This document shows positions 48,801-60,800 of a DNA stretch of 64,000 nt, piece after piece. Positions within the stretch are counted from its first letter, which is position 1. Each line of letters opens with the position of its first letter. The notes under the pieces are model-generated. The model saw nothing but the letters and a program-made list of their open reading frames with translations. It had not been told where the DNA came from and did no database searches. The DNA comes from Bemisia tabaci (taxonomy: Eukaryota; Arthropoda; Insecta; Hemiptera; Aleyrodidae), in NCBI RefSeq assembly GCF_918797505.1, contig NC_092795.1, positions 30,305,131-30,369,130 of the forward strand, in the 5' to 3' direction. The position numbers and the translations under genes were made by a program.

Positions 48801-51800
48801 ATATACAAGCAGAAACTCTGAAATGTCGCAATAAAGATGCATTTAATATTTGAGTTTACCTTTCAATATTCTTTAAAATGTATTAAAAAATAGTGCATCG
48901 ACTTTTCATTTAACTTTGGTTCAAACGAACCGTGTCTGGTCAAACTGCTGGTGAAATACTGAGCTTGGGTCTAGGGGCATTTCTAAAGATAAAGGCTGTT
49001 GATGACTTACCATCCCCTGAACCAACAGAGTCAAGGACCATGAAGTTATCCATATTAACAGCCTTGCCTTCCTCTTGTTCTTTCGCTTTCTTCTGCTTCA
49101 TTTTTTCTTCGTATGCTTCAGACCGTGCTTTGTGCTAATAGAAAAAAGGAAAACAAACAAATTGAAAATAGGAGTGAATAGAATGAAAAAACTGCTTATA
49201 AGAATGAAAAAGATGCCTATAATCTAAACAAACCTTTAAATGAGAGAAAAAATTCTGTACTTAGTAAACTTCCGTCAGTGTTTGATTCTACACACTGCCA
49301 CTTACAATGCTAACTGCGTCCGAGGATGGACTTAGATCTCCTGATTTTCACATTAGCTGGTCGTTGTTAAAAAGTTCCGCGCCTATTCATTTTAGCAAAG
49401 GCTCAAAAACCAAAAAAAAGTGGTTGTAAACGAATGTCAACAGAGATTACCATGACAATTCCACCTTTTTTCAGATGTTTCTATCACCTGCGTCTCCCAA
49501 TCAGTACCGCAGTAATCTCGCAGTTAGTATTATTACCTCTCAGCAGTTCGATGAAAACATGATGCAGAGAAAAATGGCAATCGAGACCATTTGGCTCTGA
49601 GCAACCAACAAAAAATAATCATTACCCCCAGCTAGGCAAGGGACACGTTTACAGCTATCTTTGATAACTACACAAATTGAAATGAAAAAAGCTCACCTGG
49701 ATGTGGTCGAGTGAGGCAATATGAGCTTCAAACGCCATGGGACTCAGGAACCGAATACGGCAACACTTGCAGTAGGGATTCAACAGGATTTTTGTTTTCT
49801 GAAACAATTAAAAGGAGCCTGATCAAACTGCCAAAAAATTTTATGACAAGATTCCTATAGGAATTAAATTGAATATTTGTCCACAGAAAAGTAAGAGCTC
49901 CGGGTGATGGTAAAATGTGAAAGGTGCAATATTAAATCGAAGATATCGGAGGTCTCTCATTATCTAGACTTTACCTCTTTTGGGAAATTACAGCTTGTAA
50001 GGAAGGATGGAAAGATCTGAAGGGCCAAGGGACATATTAATGGCAAAACATTGAAGACATACCCAGAGTTTTCATCATTATTTCATTATTCGATTCTCTG
50101 ACTTTCCCTGACCTTCAATTGAAACGTCCACTTATGTTTTTTATCTAATAATTGCACTGACTTTGGATAAACTATGGACACCACTGCTAGAGATTCAAAT
50201 TAGAGGAAAAGGCGTTAGGATTTCTCTTGGATGGCGTTGGCTAAAGTTGTAGAACTGGCATGCAATTTGCTTAATTCCCTGACTTTCCAGGTTTTCCGAA
50301 CCGTTAGAAACTCTGCGTATCACAGTTACTTCCATGGAAAATAATGTAATGTTTCAGGACATGCCAAAGACAGAGCATTATCCAGCTCCCTGTCAGCTAA
50401 TTCCCAATAATCCGACTTTTCCCCATAATGCTGCAACCAAAAGAGATTCAATACCACTTAATATCAAAAGTTAGAGTTCTATTCCAAACACAATTTAAAA
50501 GTTAGGTAAAATTCATAAAAATACTTGTTACTATACTGGTTGGAAATTCTTACTGATAAAGAAATATAGAATGATCCTATAAAATGAGGCTGTACCTTGT
50601 GGTTATCTGAATCATTATGATCCATCCTCCTCTGCTTGAAGATGAGTTTGCAAGTTTCACAAAACATAGTTTTGAAGGTTTCTCCTTCCGCAGCCAGTTT
50701 CTCATCGATTTCACGCTGCTCGTCCCGTTGTTGCAGGCGAATTCGAGCAAGCTTCTTTTTCAATTCCATGGACCTGTTGCGCATCGCTGATTTGTGCTTG
50801 CCAGAGCGCAGATGATCTTCATAATCCTGAAAAAAGCCCAGAAGGGGTGTACTGTAGACACTGCTGATTAGCTCAATGTGAATTTGGTGTTACTACACTC
50901 GTTTAAAAATTCTCAGATTGCTATTTCTTGTGTGGGCAACTGACCCACTAGTCAAACTTAACAACATTTTTTAATACATTCACCACTAGAAAGACTGATC
51001 TGGATATAATTAATGAGAATGACTTTTTTTGGTTTTTTTCTTCAGCGAAGCCATTGACTTAAAGCCACTGCTCCGAGCTGTCAGTCAACTTGGCATCAAT
51101 GTTAACAATACCTTGATTTTTTCACAGTACATCACGTTCTCTTCAATGTTGATATGAGTAGTGTGACCATCCTAAAACTTACTTCGTACCGTAATTTATT
51201 GATTTTTAAAAATATTTTTGTGCTATTGTATAGTTTAACATAATATAATCTTACATTTTTCAGATTTTTGTTCATTTTAAAATATTCGTGATTTGGACAG
51301 TGATTAATTAAAGATATAAAAGCATTATTACCAATTTTTTTTCCCGTTTCTTCAGAAAACCTAATGTAAATGTTTGATGTAATGATTTTTAACCGAGAGA
51401 AAGTTTTCGGATTAGTTTGAATTGCTCAAAGCTACTGATTGTTACGTAATTTGGCCAAAATTAATTAGTAGTAAGTGAATGGGTTAAAGTCTGGGCTGAA
51501 ACCTAAATCAAAGTCAAAAAGTCAAAGAAAAGGATTTTACTAAGCTGATGATTAGAAAATTTTCTGTTATGAGTTAGAATGGAAAGGTGTAAAAAGTAAA
51601 GAATGAAAAATCTGGTTATGTTTAGACAGGCAGAAACTCTGGGCAAATCTTACGCGGAAGGTAACATAGCGATCCTTGCACTGAGGACATTCTAGGCGAA
51701 TAAATGGCCGCCCTGTGGCAGTCTTCCTGACTGGGCTGCTTTCTTTTGTGACCTTTTTTTCCGCAGGTGCATCCTTCTGAAAAATTACATCAATGCATAT

Positions 51801-54800
51801 GAATTAGATGAATGATCACAAATTCTTTGATGATATCACAAAAACAATAAAAATTGAAAGTCTGATTAACTATTTGAGAATTATGGTGGATAAAATGTAA
51901 TCCCTTTGTTTTTCTCCCAAGACTGCTCAATGCTAAATTAGTGATTGAACGATTCCTGCACTGGATAGCATTAAACTACATTGTTAAAAAAAAAAAACCT
52001 ATCATCTCAATTAGTTAATATTATAAATCATGATTTTTGTAAATCCAATGTTATACATTTTTAGATTTAAATACATCATCCAAGTCAATTGCAAGAATAA
52101 ACATAGGATGACCCTGCAACTATCTTGAATTTGGTATGCTACAGAGCCACTAAAGTAACTTACACTAGATTTTTCTGATGCTCCTTCTTTCTTGACTGGA
52201 CCGTTAGCTGTGGGTGCTTTAGCAGGCTTCTTTACTACTTTTTTGACGATTTTCTTCACAACTTTTTTTACTTTGGGTTTCGGTTTTTCTTCTCCTTCAT
52301 CATCTTTTTCTTTTTCTTTGTCTTTATCAGTTGTTTCCGTTTCTATTTCTTCTTCTTTTGCTTCTTCCTCGACTTCTTCTTCAACTTCTTCCTCAATTTC
52401 TTCCTCTATTTCCTCGTTTTCATCTGCATCTTCTTCTGCTTCTTCCTATTATGAAAACCATGTGTTGTGAAAATTAGAGAAAAACCGAAAACTTTAAGCC
52501 ATTCAGTAAGAAGTTGAAAAGTGGAAATGAATAATTATTTTGAAAGGCTTTGCAAGACTTCTGAAAGAGTGCAACTTCCAAGTGTCAGACTCAAGTTTAG
52601 CCTTCACTAGAGAAAAACAAAAATTCTGGATCATGCCAGTCTTCACGTGTGTCTTTCACTCAAAAGAAAACTTAAAATCTTTTGAAACCTGAAAATTAGC
52701 TAAAAATGAACTTCATTGATACTCTAGATACAATTTCCATGGTTCAAGCCTGCGAGTTCAATAGTGATCAATGAGCTTGTTTTGTAAAGTTTAAGTTCTG
52801 CGTTTCTGAAAACTAGAAAGTGCAGAGTCTACAGGAGTTTTTCCCCGATTTTTTTGAACAATATTAACCCACGAAAAACGAGCTCAAAGTCGCGTATTTT
52901 GGGCTCCCACTTACACGCGCGTCGGCGGGCCGCCCTAGGGTGCGTCAAAAAAAATGAAAGTCTGAAATGTTCCGCTCCCCAGGCGGCAATCGATGACGTT
53001 TGGTAAAAAAACATGTTTGCCAAAATTTGGGCCAATTTCAACCATTTTAAATGGTGCCAAAGGTCAATTTTGTGATGAAATTATGATATTTTGGTTTAGA
53101 CCTCGATTTCGTACAAAAAACTCGATTTTACGCTGAAATCGTGCGTTTACGAGAAAAATGCCAAAGAACTCGACTTGTAGAGGATGAAATTTTACACTAG
53201 GGGGACGTCTTTGTAACCGATAAAAATCAAATTGAACTAGAAAAACTCAACTCGGTATTTATTTTTTTGGTCCTCAGAATTTCCGAGGTCTTACAAAGTA
53301 GAGGTTTAAAAGACTAATTTTTCACGAAAATTAGTCGAAAGAGGGTATAAATGAACTGTAGGCAAGTGTTGAGGATGCAAATGTCATCAGAACTTCCTCA
53401 GTTTCAAAAAAAGTTCCAAAAATTTTGCACAATCCTCCAAAATCTTCCTCGGCTCGAGAAGCAGGATCGTGCTATAATAGTAAGGGGAAAGTGCGGTTTG
53501 ACCGGGAAAAATTGCGTAACAAACTTTCCCTATGTAATCGTCATCAGTAGGTCCCCCTGAACAACTTCCTAAAAGTTAAAAATGGCCCGACCCCGGAACA
53601 CCCCTCAAAAAAGTTAAAATTGAAAATGGCGGCCGTAATAAGAGGGTCCGGGAAATCGGTATTTTAAAATGCTCATTCTGTCTCATCATGTTAGGTATCA
53701 TTTCCTATGTAATTTTGGTCGTAAATTTCATTAAGCAATTCCACAAGGTCCTCCGGCCAAAGAAGGCGCTCCAAATCAAAGATGGCGGCCAAATGTGAAA
53801 GGCAGGAGGTTGCATTTTTTTAAATATTCACCGAAGGAACAAGGAATGTGAAGTGTCATTATTTTCATGTATTTATGGCCAAGAAACTTAAATTTGATGT
53901 TATAAACGTATTTAATAAAGGAAATTAAAGGAAACATACGACTACCGAGAGAAACGTAAGCTCAGAAGGGGCCTTGCGGAATTCATTTATGAAATCTACG
54001 ACCAAAATTACATAGGAAATGATACCTAACATGATGAGACAGAATGAGCATTTTAAAATACCGATTTCCCGGACCCTCTTATTACGGCCGCCATTTTCAA
54101 TTTTAACTTTTTTGAGGGGTGTTCCGGGGTCGGGCCATTTTTAACTTTTAGGAAGTTGTTCAGGGGGACCTACTGATGACGATTACATAGGGAAAGTTTG
54201 TTACGCAATTTTTCCCGGTCAAACCGCACTTTCCCCTTACTATTATAGCACGATCCCGCTTCTCGAGCCGAGGAAGATTTTGGAGGATTGTGCAAAATTT
54301 TTGGAACTTTTTTTGAAACTGAGGAAGTTCTGATGACATTTGCATCCTCAACACTTGCCTACAGTTCATTTATACCCTCTTTCGACTAATTTTCGTGAAA
54401 AATTAGTCTTTTAAACCTCTACTTTGTAAGACCTCGGAAATTCTGAGGACCAAAAAAATAAATACCGAGTTGAGTTTTTCTAGTTCAATTTGATTTTTAT
54501 CGGTTACAAAGACGTCCCCCTAGTGTAAAATTTCATCCTCTACAAGTCGAGTTCTTTGGCATTTTTCTCGTAAACGCACGATTTCAGCGTAAAATCGAGT
54601 TTTTTGTACGAAATCGAGGTCTAAACCAAAATATCATAATTTCATCACAAAATTGACCTTTGGCACCATTTAAAATGGTTGAAATTGGCCCAAATTTTGG
54701 CAAACATGTTTTTTTACCAAACGTCATCGATTGCCGCCTGGGGAGCGGAACATTTCAGACTTTCATTTTTTTTGACGCACCCTAGGGCCGCCCGTTGGAG

Positions 54801-57800
54801 ATTGGCCACACTCGTTGAATTAACTCTGCAGCGTCGTATAGCCGCACAAAGACTATAGAACATCATGTGCGGACGCTGCAGTGGGTAACTCATCGAGTGT
54901 GGCCATTCTCCGACGGGCGGCCGCAGCGGCCATTTTTGGTGACCCACCGACGCCGACATTTAAATGGAAGCCTAAAATAAGCAACTTTTAGCTTGTTTTT
55001 CATGGGTTAATATTGTTTAAAAAAATCGGAAAAATTCCTGTGAACTCCGTGCACTCTCTACTTTTCAGAAATGCAGGGATTAAACATTACTGAACAAGCT
55101 CATTGGTATAGTAAATTTCAACAAATATGGAACATTGTTCCTGAAGTTTCTCAGAAAATTTTGAATGTACAATTGAAGCCACCTCAGTGAGTTTGACCTC
55201 ACTATTTCATCTCCAACAAAACCAAAAAGATAGATTTGTACATTTCGAGTCATTCTTTTTCAAGACTACTACGAAAAATTTTACCGTGACAACTGAACTA
55301 ATTTCTTTCTTGAGGGCCCAAGCACCACAATCACAGTTTCTTAAAAGATATAAAATACAAGTTAAAAGATGCAGCATACCTTCCCTTCTTCGTTGGAATC
55401 ATCTCCTTTGCTTCCCAAGGTTTTTTTGGCAAGAAAAGCCTTCCGTAGCCTCAAACGCTGCAGCTTAAGTCTGAATCATCATCATCAGGATAAATTGTGT
55501 TAAAAGAAGATACAAGAAAAGTAAAAAAATGGCAAAATTTATAAGTTAATTTGATGGCTATGCCGACTTTTTTTCCCTTTTTTCTAAGCGACAAGGATAA
55601 GCCATAATTTCTTATCTCATACTTAAAAACTTGTGCTAATGTATGATTTTTTTGTTTCATATTTGAAGTAGCATTGGACAGTCAACATTTCAAAACCTGT
55701 CTAGCAGAGCTACTACCATAAAATATAGCAACAAAATAGAACAGAAAGAACATAGAGGTTGCATCTTTCTTCATGGGTCATTTACTTGTTGCAGCATGGA
55801 GCATGTTAAAAATGTGACAAGACATCGCAGAGGAAGATTAAACGTGCTTTTTTGAGTGGATAAATGCTTGAATACTATCAGGAATTACATCTGATTCAGC
55901 TTTGATACAGCTTTCAAAAGGGTTCTACAAGATCTCTTTGATGCTTGCTATTCAAGAAATAATTTTTTTGCTAAATAAATGGTTATATTGATTAATTTAA
56001 TGCTTGGAGCTTAAAATTTGTTTAAAAATCAGTGACATTAGTGGTCAGTTCTACGAGGTTCTTTTACAGTTTTTAACTTCCTTGACATTTTTTTTTCTAA
56101 TAATTTGATGTTTCTTCATCCTGACTTTTGAGTTGCATCAAATGACAGGTCCTTGAGGCCTCTGTAAATCTGAAATTTGTTGAAGGATGCATTTTACTAG
56201 GAGCGAAGATTCTTGAGCCAAGTTATCAAGTTTGAGGTGCGACTGAGTATTTGTGTAGCTGGGAGCCCGTAGATTTCGTAACAATTGCACAGTTCTGTCA
56301 TGTTCTTAGTTCAGTCAGCAAACACGTTCAGAAGTATGTTGGAGCAAGGAAAACACCACGTTGCCATGATTTGTATTGGTCAAATTTTTTATGCAGAGCT
56401 CGATTAAATTCTCAATTCTGCGATGTTTAAGATAGCGCGAGCATGGAACAGGTAAAAACTTTTATTCTCTTTTGATTCTAATTAATGACTTAAGTCTGTG
56501 TTGTTGTGTTGCAACATCAATTTGATTGTGTAAGCAAAAGTACCTTCATAATTTCCGATGTGATACTGTGAAAGAGTTGACGAGATTTTAACCAACCTGC
56601 TGTGCTGACCTAGTCCCGACTGACAGGATTTTCTGAGCGACAGATATATTTCAAGTGGGTATGATAATTTGTTCAAATAAAGAGGTTCTGTCTGGTGTGC
56701 ATAGCATACAATATGATCTGTCTATCTTTTTAAAATTGCAGGAATTTATCTTGATCGTGAGATTTAATCGTCAAGAGAAGCGTTTTTTCAATTAACATTG
56801 TCAGCCTTCAGAACAGCACTTGTTAAGTTCCTCTAGGATCCAAAATTTAAAGTTAATGGCAATTTCAGGAGTGGGAACGAAGCAGAAATGGCAGATGACA
56901 GGGAGCACAGACAGTTGATTGCAGGTCCAAGACAGGACCTGGACCATTTAACGATGTTCTGAATCTCTGATTCCATCAATTCACAGCAGATAACAAACTG
57001 TATCACCGTGCTTTCGTCTTTGATCAAAATCCATTCCAGATTGAAGGCGAACACAACAATAGGTCGTTTTTTAATGGTAACAAGCATTCTGCTTCAAATC
57101 AAGACAACATTACAAGTACCGTATTACCTTTTGTACTTCTGAATGATTTCCAATTCTTTTCTTTTTTTTAGCAACGCTGACCTTCCACGAGTCGAATACT
57201 CAGGGCGATATCTTCTCATAACAGTGGAAGATGACCTGGGGGTGCTAATGGGCTTGGTGTAAGATGGTCGCACTGAGCCTCGGAAACTGGAAGAACGTCC
57301 ACGATAACTTCCTCTAGAGCCTCTTCCACCCCGCGGCGATGTGAATCTTGGTGAGGTCTCTGTGTGAGACGGAGGTCCAGACTTTCGATGCACTGGATAC
57401 TCTGATGACCTACGGTCACCACGCAAACTTCGCCTTTCTTCTCTGAATACCATTCTGTCGTTGGAAGAGGATTCTCCATATCTTCCACCATAACTATCAT
57501 AGTCTCTGCTATGGGAACTTCCCTGTGCATCAGAAATCAAAAATAATAATAATTGTCTTTCTCCAAGAACTCGCAGAAAGATTTTAAAGAGGAACAGTGT
57601 CAGATTATTTTCGTTTCAGTGAATTAAGATCAGTTTTGGCAGAGTGACATGAGGTTTGAGAGTCACACTGCAGACTTTCAACTTACCTCAAGTTTGCAAG
57701 ATAGGTACTTCAAGCATTCTGAGTCTCGGAATGTTCTTGAAGAGCTTTCTCATTGGATCTAGGTCAATCTAAAATTGATCAATTGATTTTTTCATCAGTT

Positions 57801-60800
57801 CCTGGTCAAAAGGTTTGTCTTTTGACCTTGGCCATTTTCATTGTTTTGTCGATACTGAGAACACATGAGATTTGTGTTGTATTTCATCTTGTTCTATCTT
57901 TTTCAAACAAGCAAATGAATGATCAACTCGTGAGTGTCTATATCTGTCAGGGATCAAATAATACACCTAAAAGGTGCATCTGCACAGATACTATTAATAT
58001 CAAAATAGGTTAAAAACCAGTACAACTTTCAGGAATGAAGTACACATAAACGTTTAAAATTTTAAGGGTTACACATAAAAGATTCCGTATGGAATTAATT
58101 TTTGCCTCTACCTGTGGGAATAGAGTTCACTAGCTGTGAGGGCATATCTCCCTCTTGCTTTGGGTATTTTGACTAGGCTTGGCAAGGTTAATCAACGGAA
58201 TGTCAGTACTGTTCAAGTTAGATTCATAAATGTTGCAAAGGATCATATTTGAATGAAATAATACTTTTTTCTTTAAATGATTTTCTTTTACAGGATTCTT
58301 CAGAAAAATCTGGATATTCATTTTTGAGTTGCGACTCCATGATAATTAAGGACAATGAAATCCTGTTATTGGGGTTTAAAAGAAAAGAGGAAAAATCATT
58401 TTGGCAAGGTGTAGCCATAATCATTCACTTAATTTTCTCGTTTTCTTTAACAGCACTGTTCTTGAAAAAAACATGGAAAATGTAAAACTGAAACTTTCAG
58501 CTCATTGCTGCAAGTCCAAAGTTCGAAATTTATCACAAGCTTCCTTGCTATTTTTCCATTGTGATTGATCACATCAGCAGTTAGATTTCATTTTTCTGGG
58601 GTGGGTGGATTTTTTTGGAGTATTCAGCAAGAATCATGTGAAAGTAGTTTGAAAGGGGTGTTTATGAGCTTAATTTATCAGCAATTTATAGGCCCTCTTG
58701 GTATGCATGGAGGTTATACACTTGTCTTTTAAGGGTATAGGACCAGTTCCAACCAAATAGGCTAAATGAAGATTTGTGTTTTCAGTATCAGAAGGCAAAA
58801 GTACTTCTCAACATGTTTGAAAAATAGAACCGTTTAATACAGTCGAGTTCAGCCAGCCATTTTACCCTTGTTTCGGTCTTTTTCTTGGAATATATTTTAG
58901 CAATTAGCATATGACTTGGCTGCAAGTTTTTTATCTGATAAATTAATAATCTTCCTCTAAAGTCACTGGTATACAGCTATCAAACTACTCCATGATGTTT
59001 TGAGTCAAGCCAATGCACCACTTGAAGAAGATCCATGAGCAATAAATGAAATATATAATTCATAAAACTCAAAAACAACTAGAAGCAAGCCTAAAATTCA
59101 ACTGCAATAACTTGTTATGATGATAGATGGGCATCTTAAATTGGCTACAACTGTATTTATCCGTTCAGAAATCAAACATGAGGCATTAGGAAAAATTAGG
59201 AAATTCAAAAGTCAAATACTGTCAACTCCCACTAGGAGACTGTCAGCATGAATAAAAAAAAGTCAAAGGAGCAAGATTGGCCAATCTAGTTTTTATGCCC
59301 ATTTGTACACTGTTGGTGATTTCATGATGAGTGATCTAGAGAATCTTGTTTGTTTTTTTCTTTAATTCTTAAGTATCTAGTTTTAGTACAATATTCTTCC
59401 TCCACTACATCTTCCCATGACTTCTATTCATTGACATGTGTGAAGGAGAAGCACAGTGTCACTCTTTGCCGTGGTAACTCAGTGGTTACTAGAGTACCTA
59501 ATACTCTCACTAGCACTGAGACAGTCGATGTTATTAATTTTTCCTGCCTATATCCTTGTTACCTACCCTCACCTCGATCAATGGAGAGATTGCATGCAAA
59601 TTTTTTATTGCTTCATCCGAGAGTGCCTAAAGAGCTGACTTTGCAGTATTTTTAATAATTTTTTTGACTATGGGGAATAGTATAAAAATGGATTTGAAAG
59701 TGAGAAAATGCGCCGCCTAGTGACGTCATCTGGCGGCTTTCCCAGTTTAAACGCATGTATTTCAGCAGATTAGATCATTTTGTCATATCTCCTCCAATAA
59801 TTGTTTAATTTATGAACCAAGGGTTGTCAAAGTGTCAAGGGAGAAATGGTGCTGAGTCCACACCATTAATAATAGACCAACTTAAAATGGGGAAAAGGCT
59901 GCAAAAAAAGAACAAAGGATAAACAAAACGAGGAACGTTTCAAAATGGTTACAATTTCATTTTCAACCGGAAAATAAATCAAAATAAAAACGAGCCATCG
60001 CTACGCTGTTATTGCGAGACCGAGACTGATAACAGCATAGCGACAGCTCGTTTTTATTTTTTATTTATTTTCCGATTGAAAATGAAATTGTAACTATTTT
60101 GAAACGTTCCAGGTTTTGTTTATCCTTTGTTCTTTTTTTACAGCCTTTTCCCCCAATTAAATTGTTCTTTTATTGAGTATATTTTTGCTGATTAAGTTGT
60201 TTTTCATTTTGTCCACACCATTGTTTTGTTCTGAGAGTTGTTCAGCAGTGATGGTAGAAACCGCAAGGATCACACTTTTGTGTCATGCCTCAGGTCATAT
60301 CCATGACGGCGTTTTAATGCCATCTTGGATTTTGCGACATGTTAAGTTGGGTTCACTGACAAGTGTGATCTACAGATGAGGCCTAAAAAGACCCAAACTG
60401 GTGTATATCTCTCGCCGTGACTCCAACTTAATATTCCAATGCAAACTGCTTGAGCTGAACACTCCCCCCCCCCCCCCCCTCAGTTTTGTACTGGTACTCA
60501 TTAGAGTTAAAAAAATTTATTTTTTACTCTAATTATAATTTATGGAACTTCTTGGCTTTGATTTCCTTGCGAAATGGTATGGACCCAGCACCATTTCTCC
60601 ACCTTGCTACATACAGTATTCGGGCCACTTCTTAATGTTTTTTTTTCTCACTTGAACAACTTGGTGTACCTTTGATGGCAAATTCACTGTGGTGGAATAG
60701 GATGAGAATTTCCTCCATCGTTCCAAGAAAATGTCATTAGACACTTGAAGACAATCGTGCATCAAGCCTAGATATACTTAATTTATTGTATGTATAGAAA

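Noticed and set aside
48576..48821. 81-aa frame as a transposase remnant
   Set aside because: No transposase motif or composition. The element appears non-autonomous.
53351..54369. Identical 69-aa frames on opposite strands (53351-53560 and 54160-54369) as a conserved gene pair
   Set aside because: They are mirror images because they sit in the two arms of the palindrome. Their conservation reflects DNA duplication, and the sequence has no recognisable domain.
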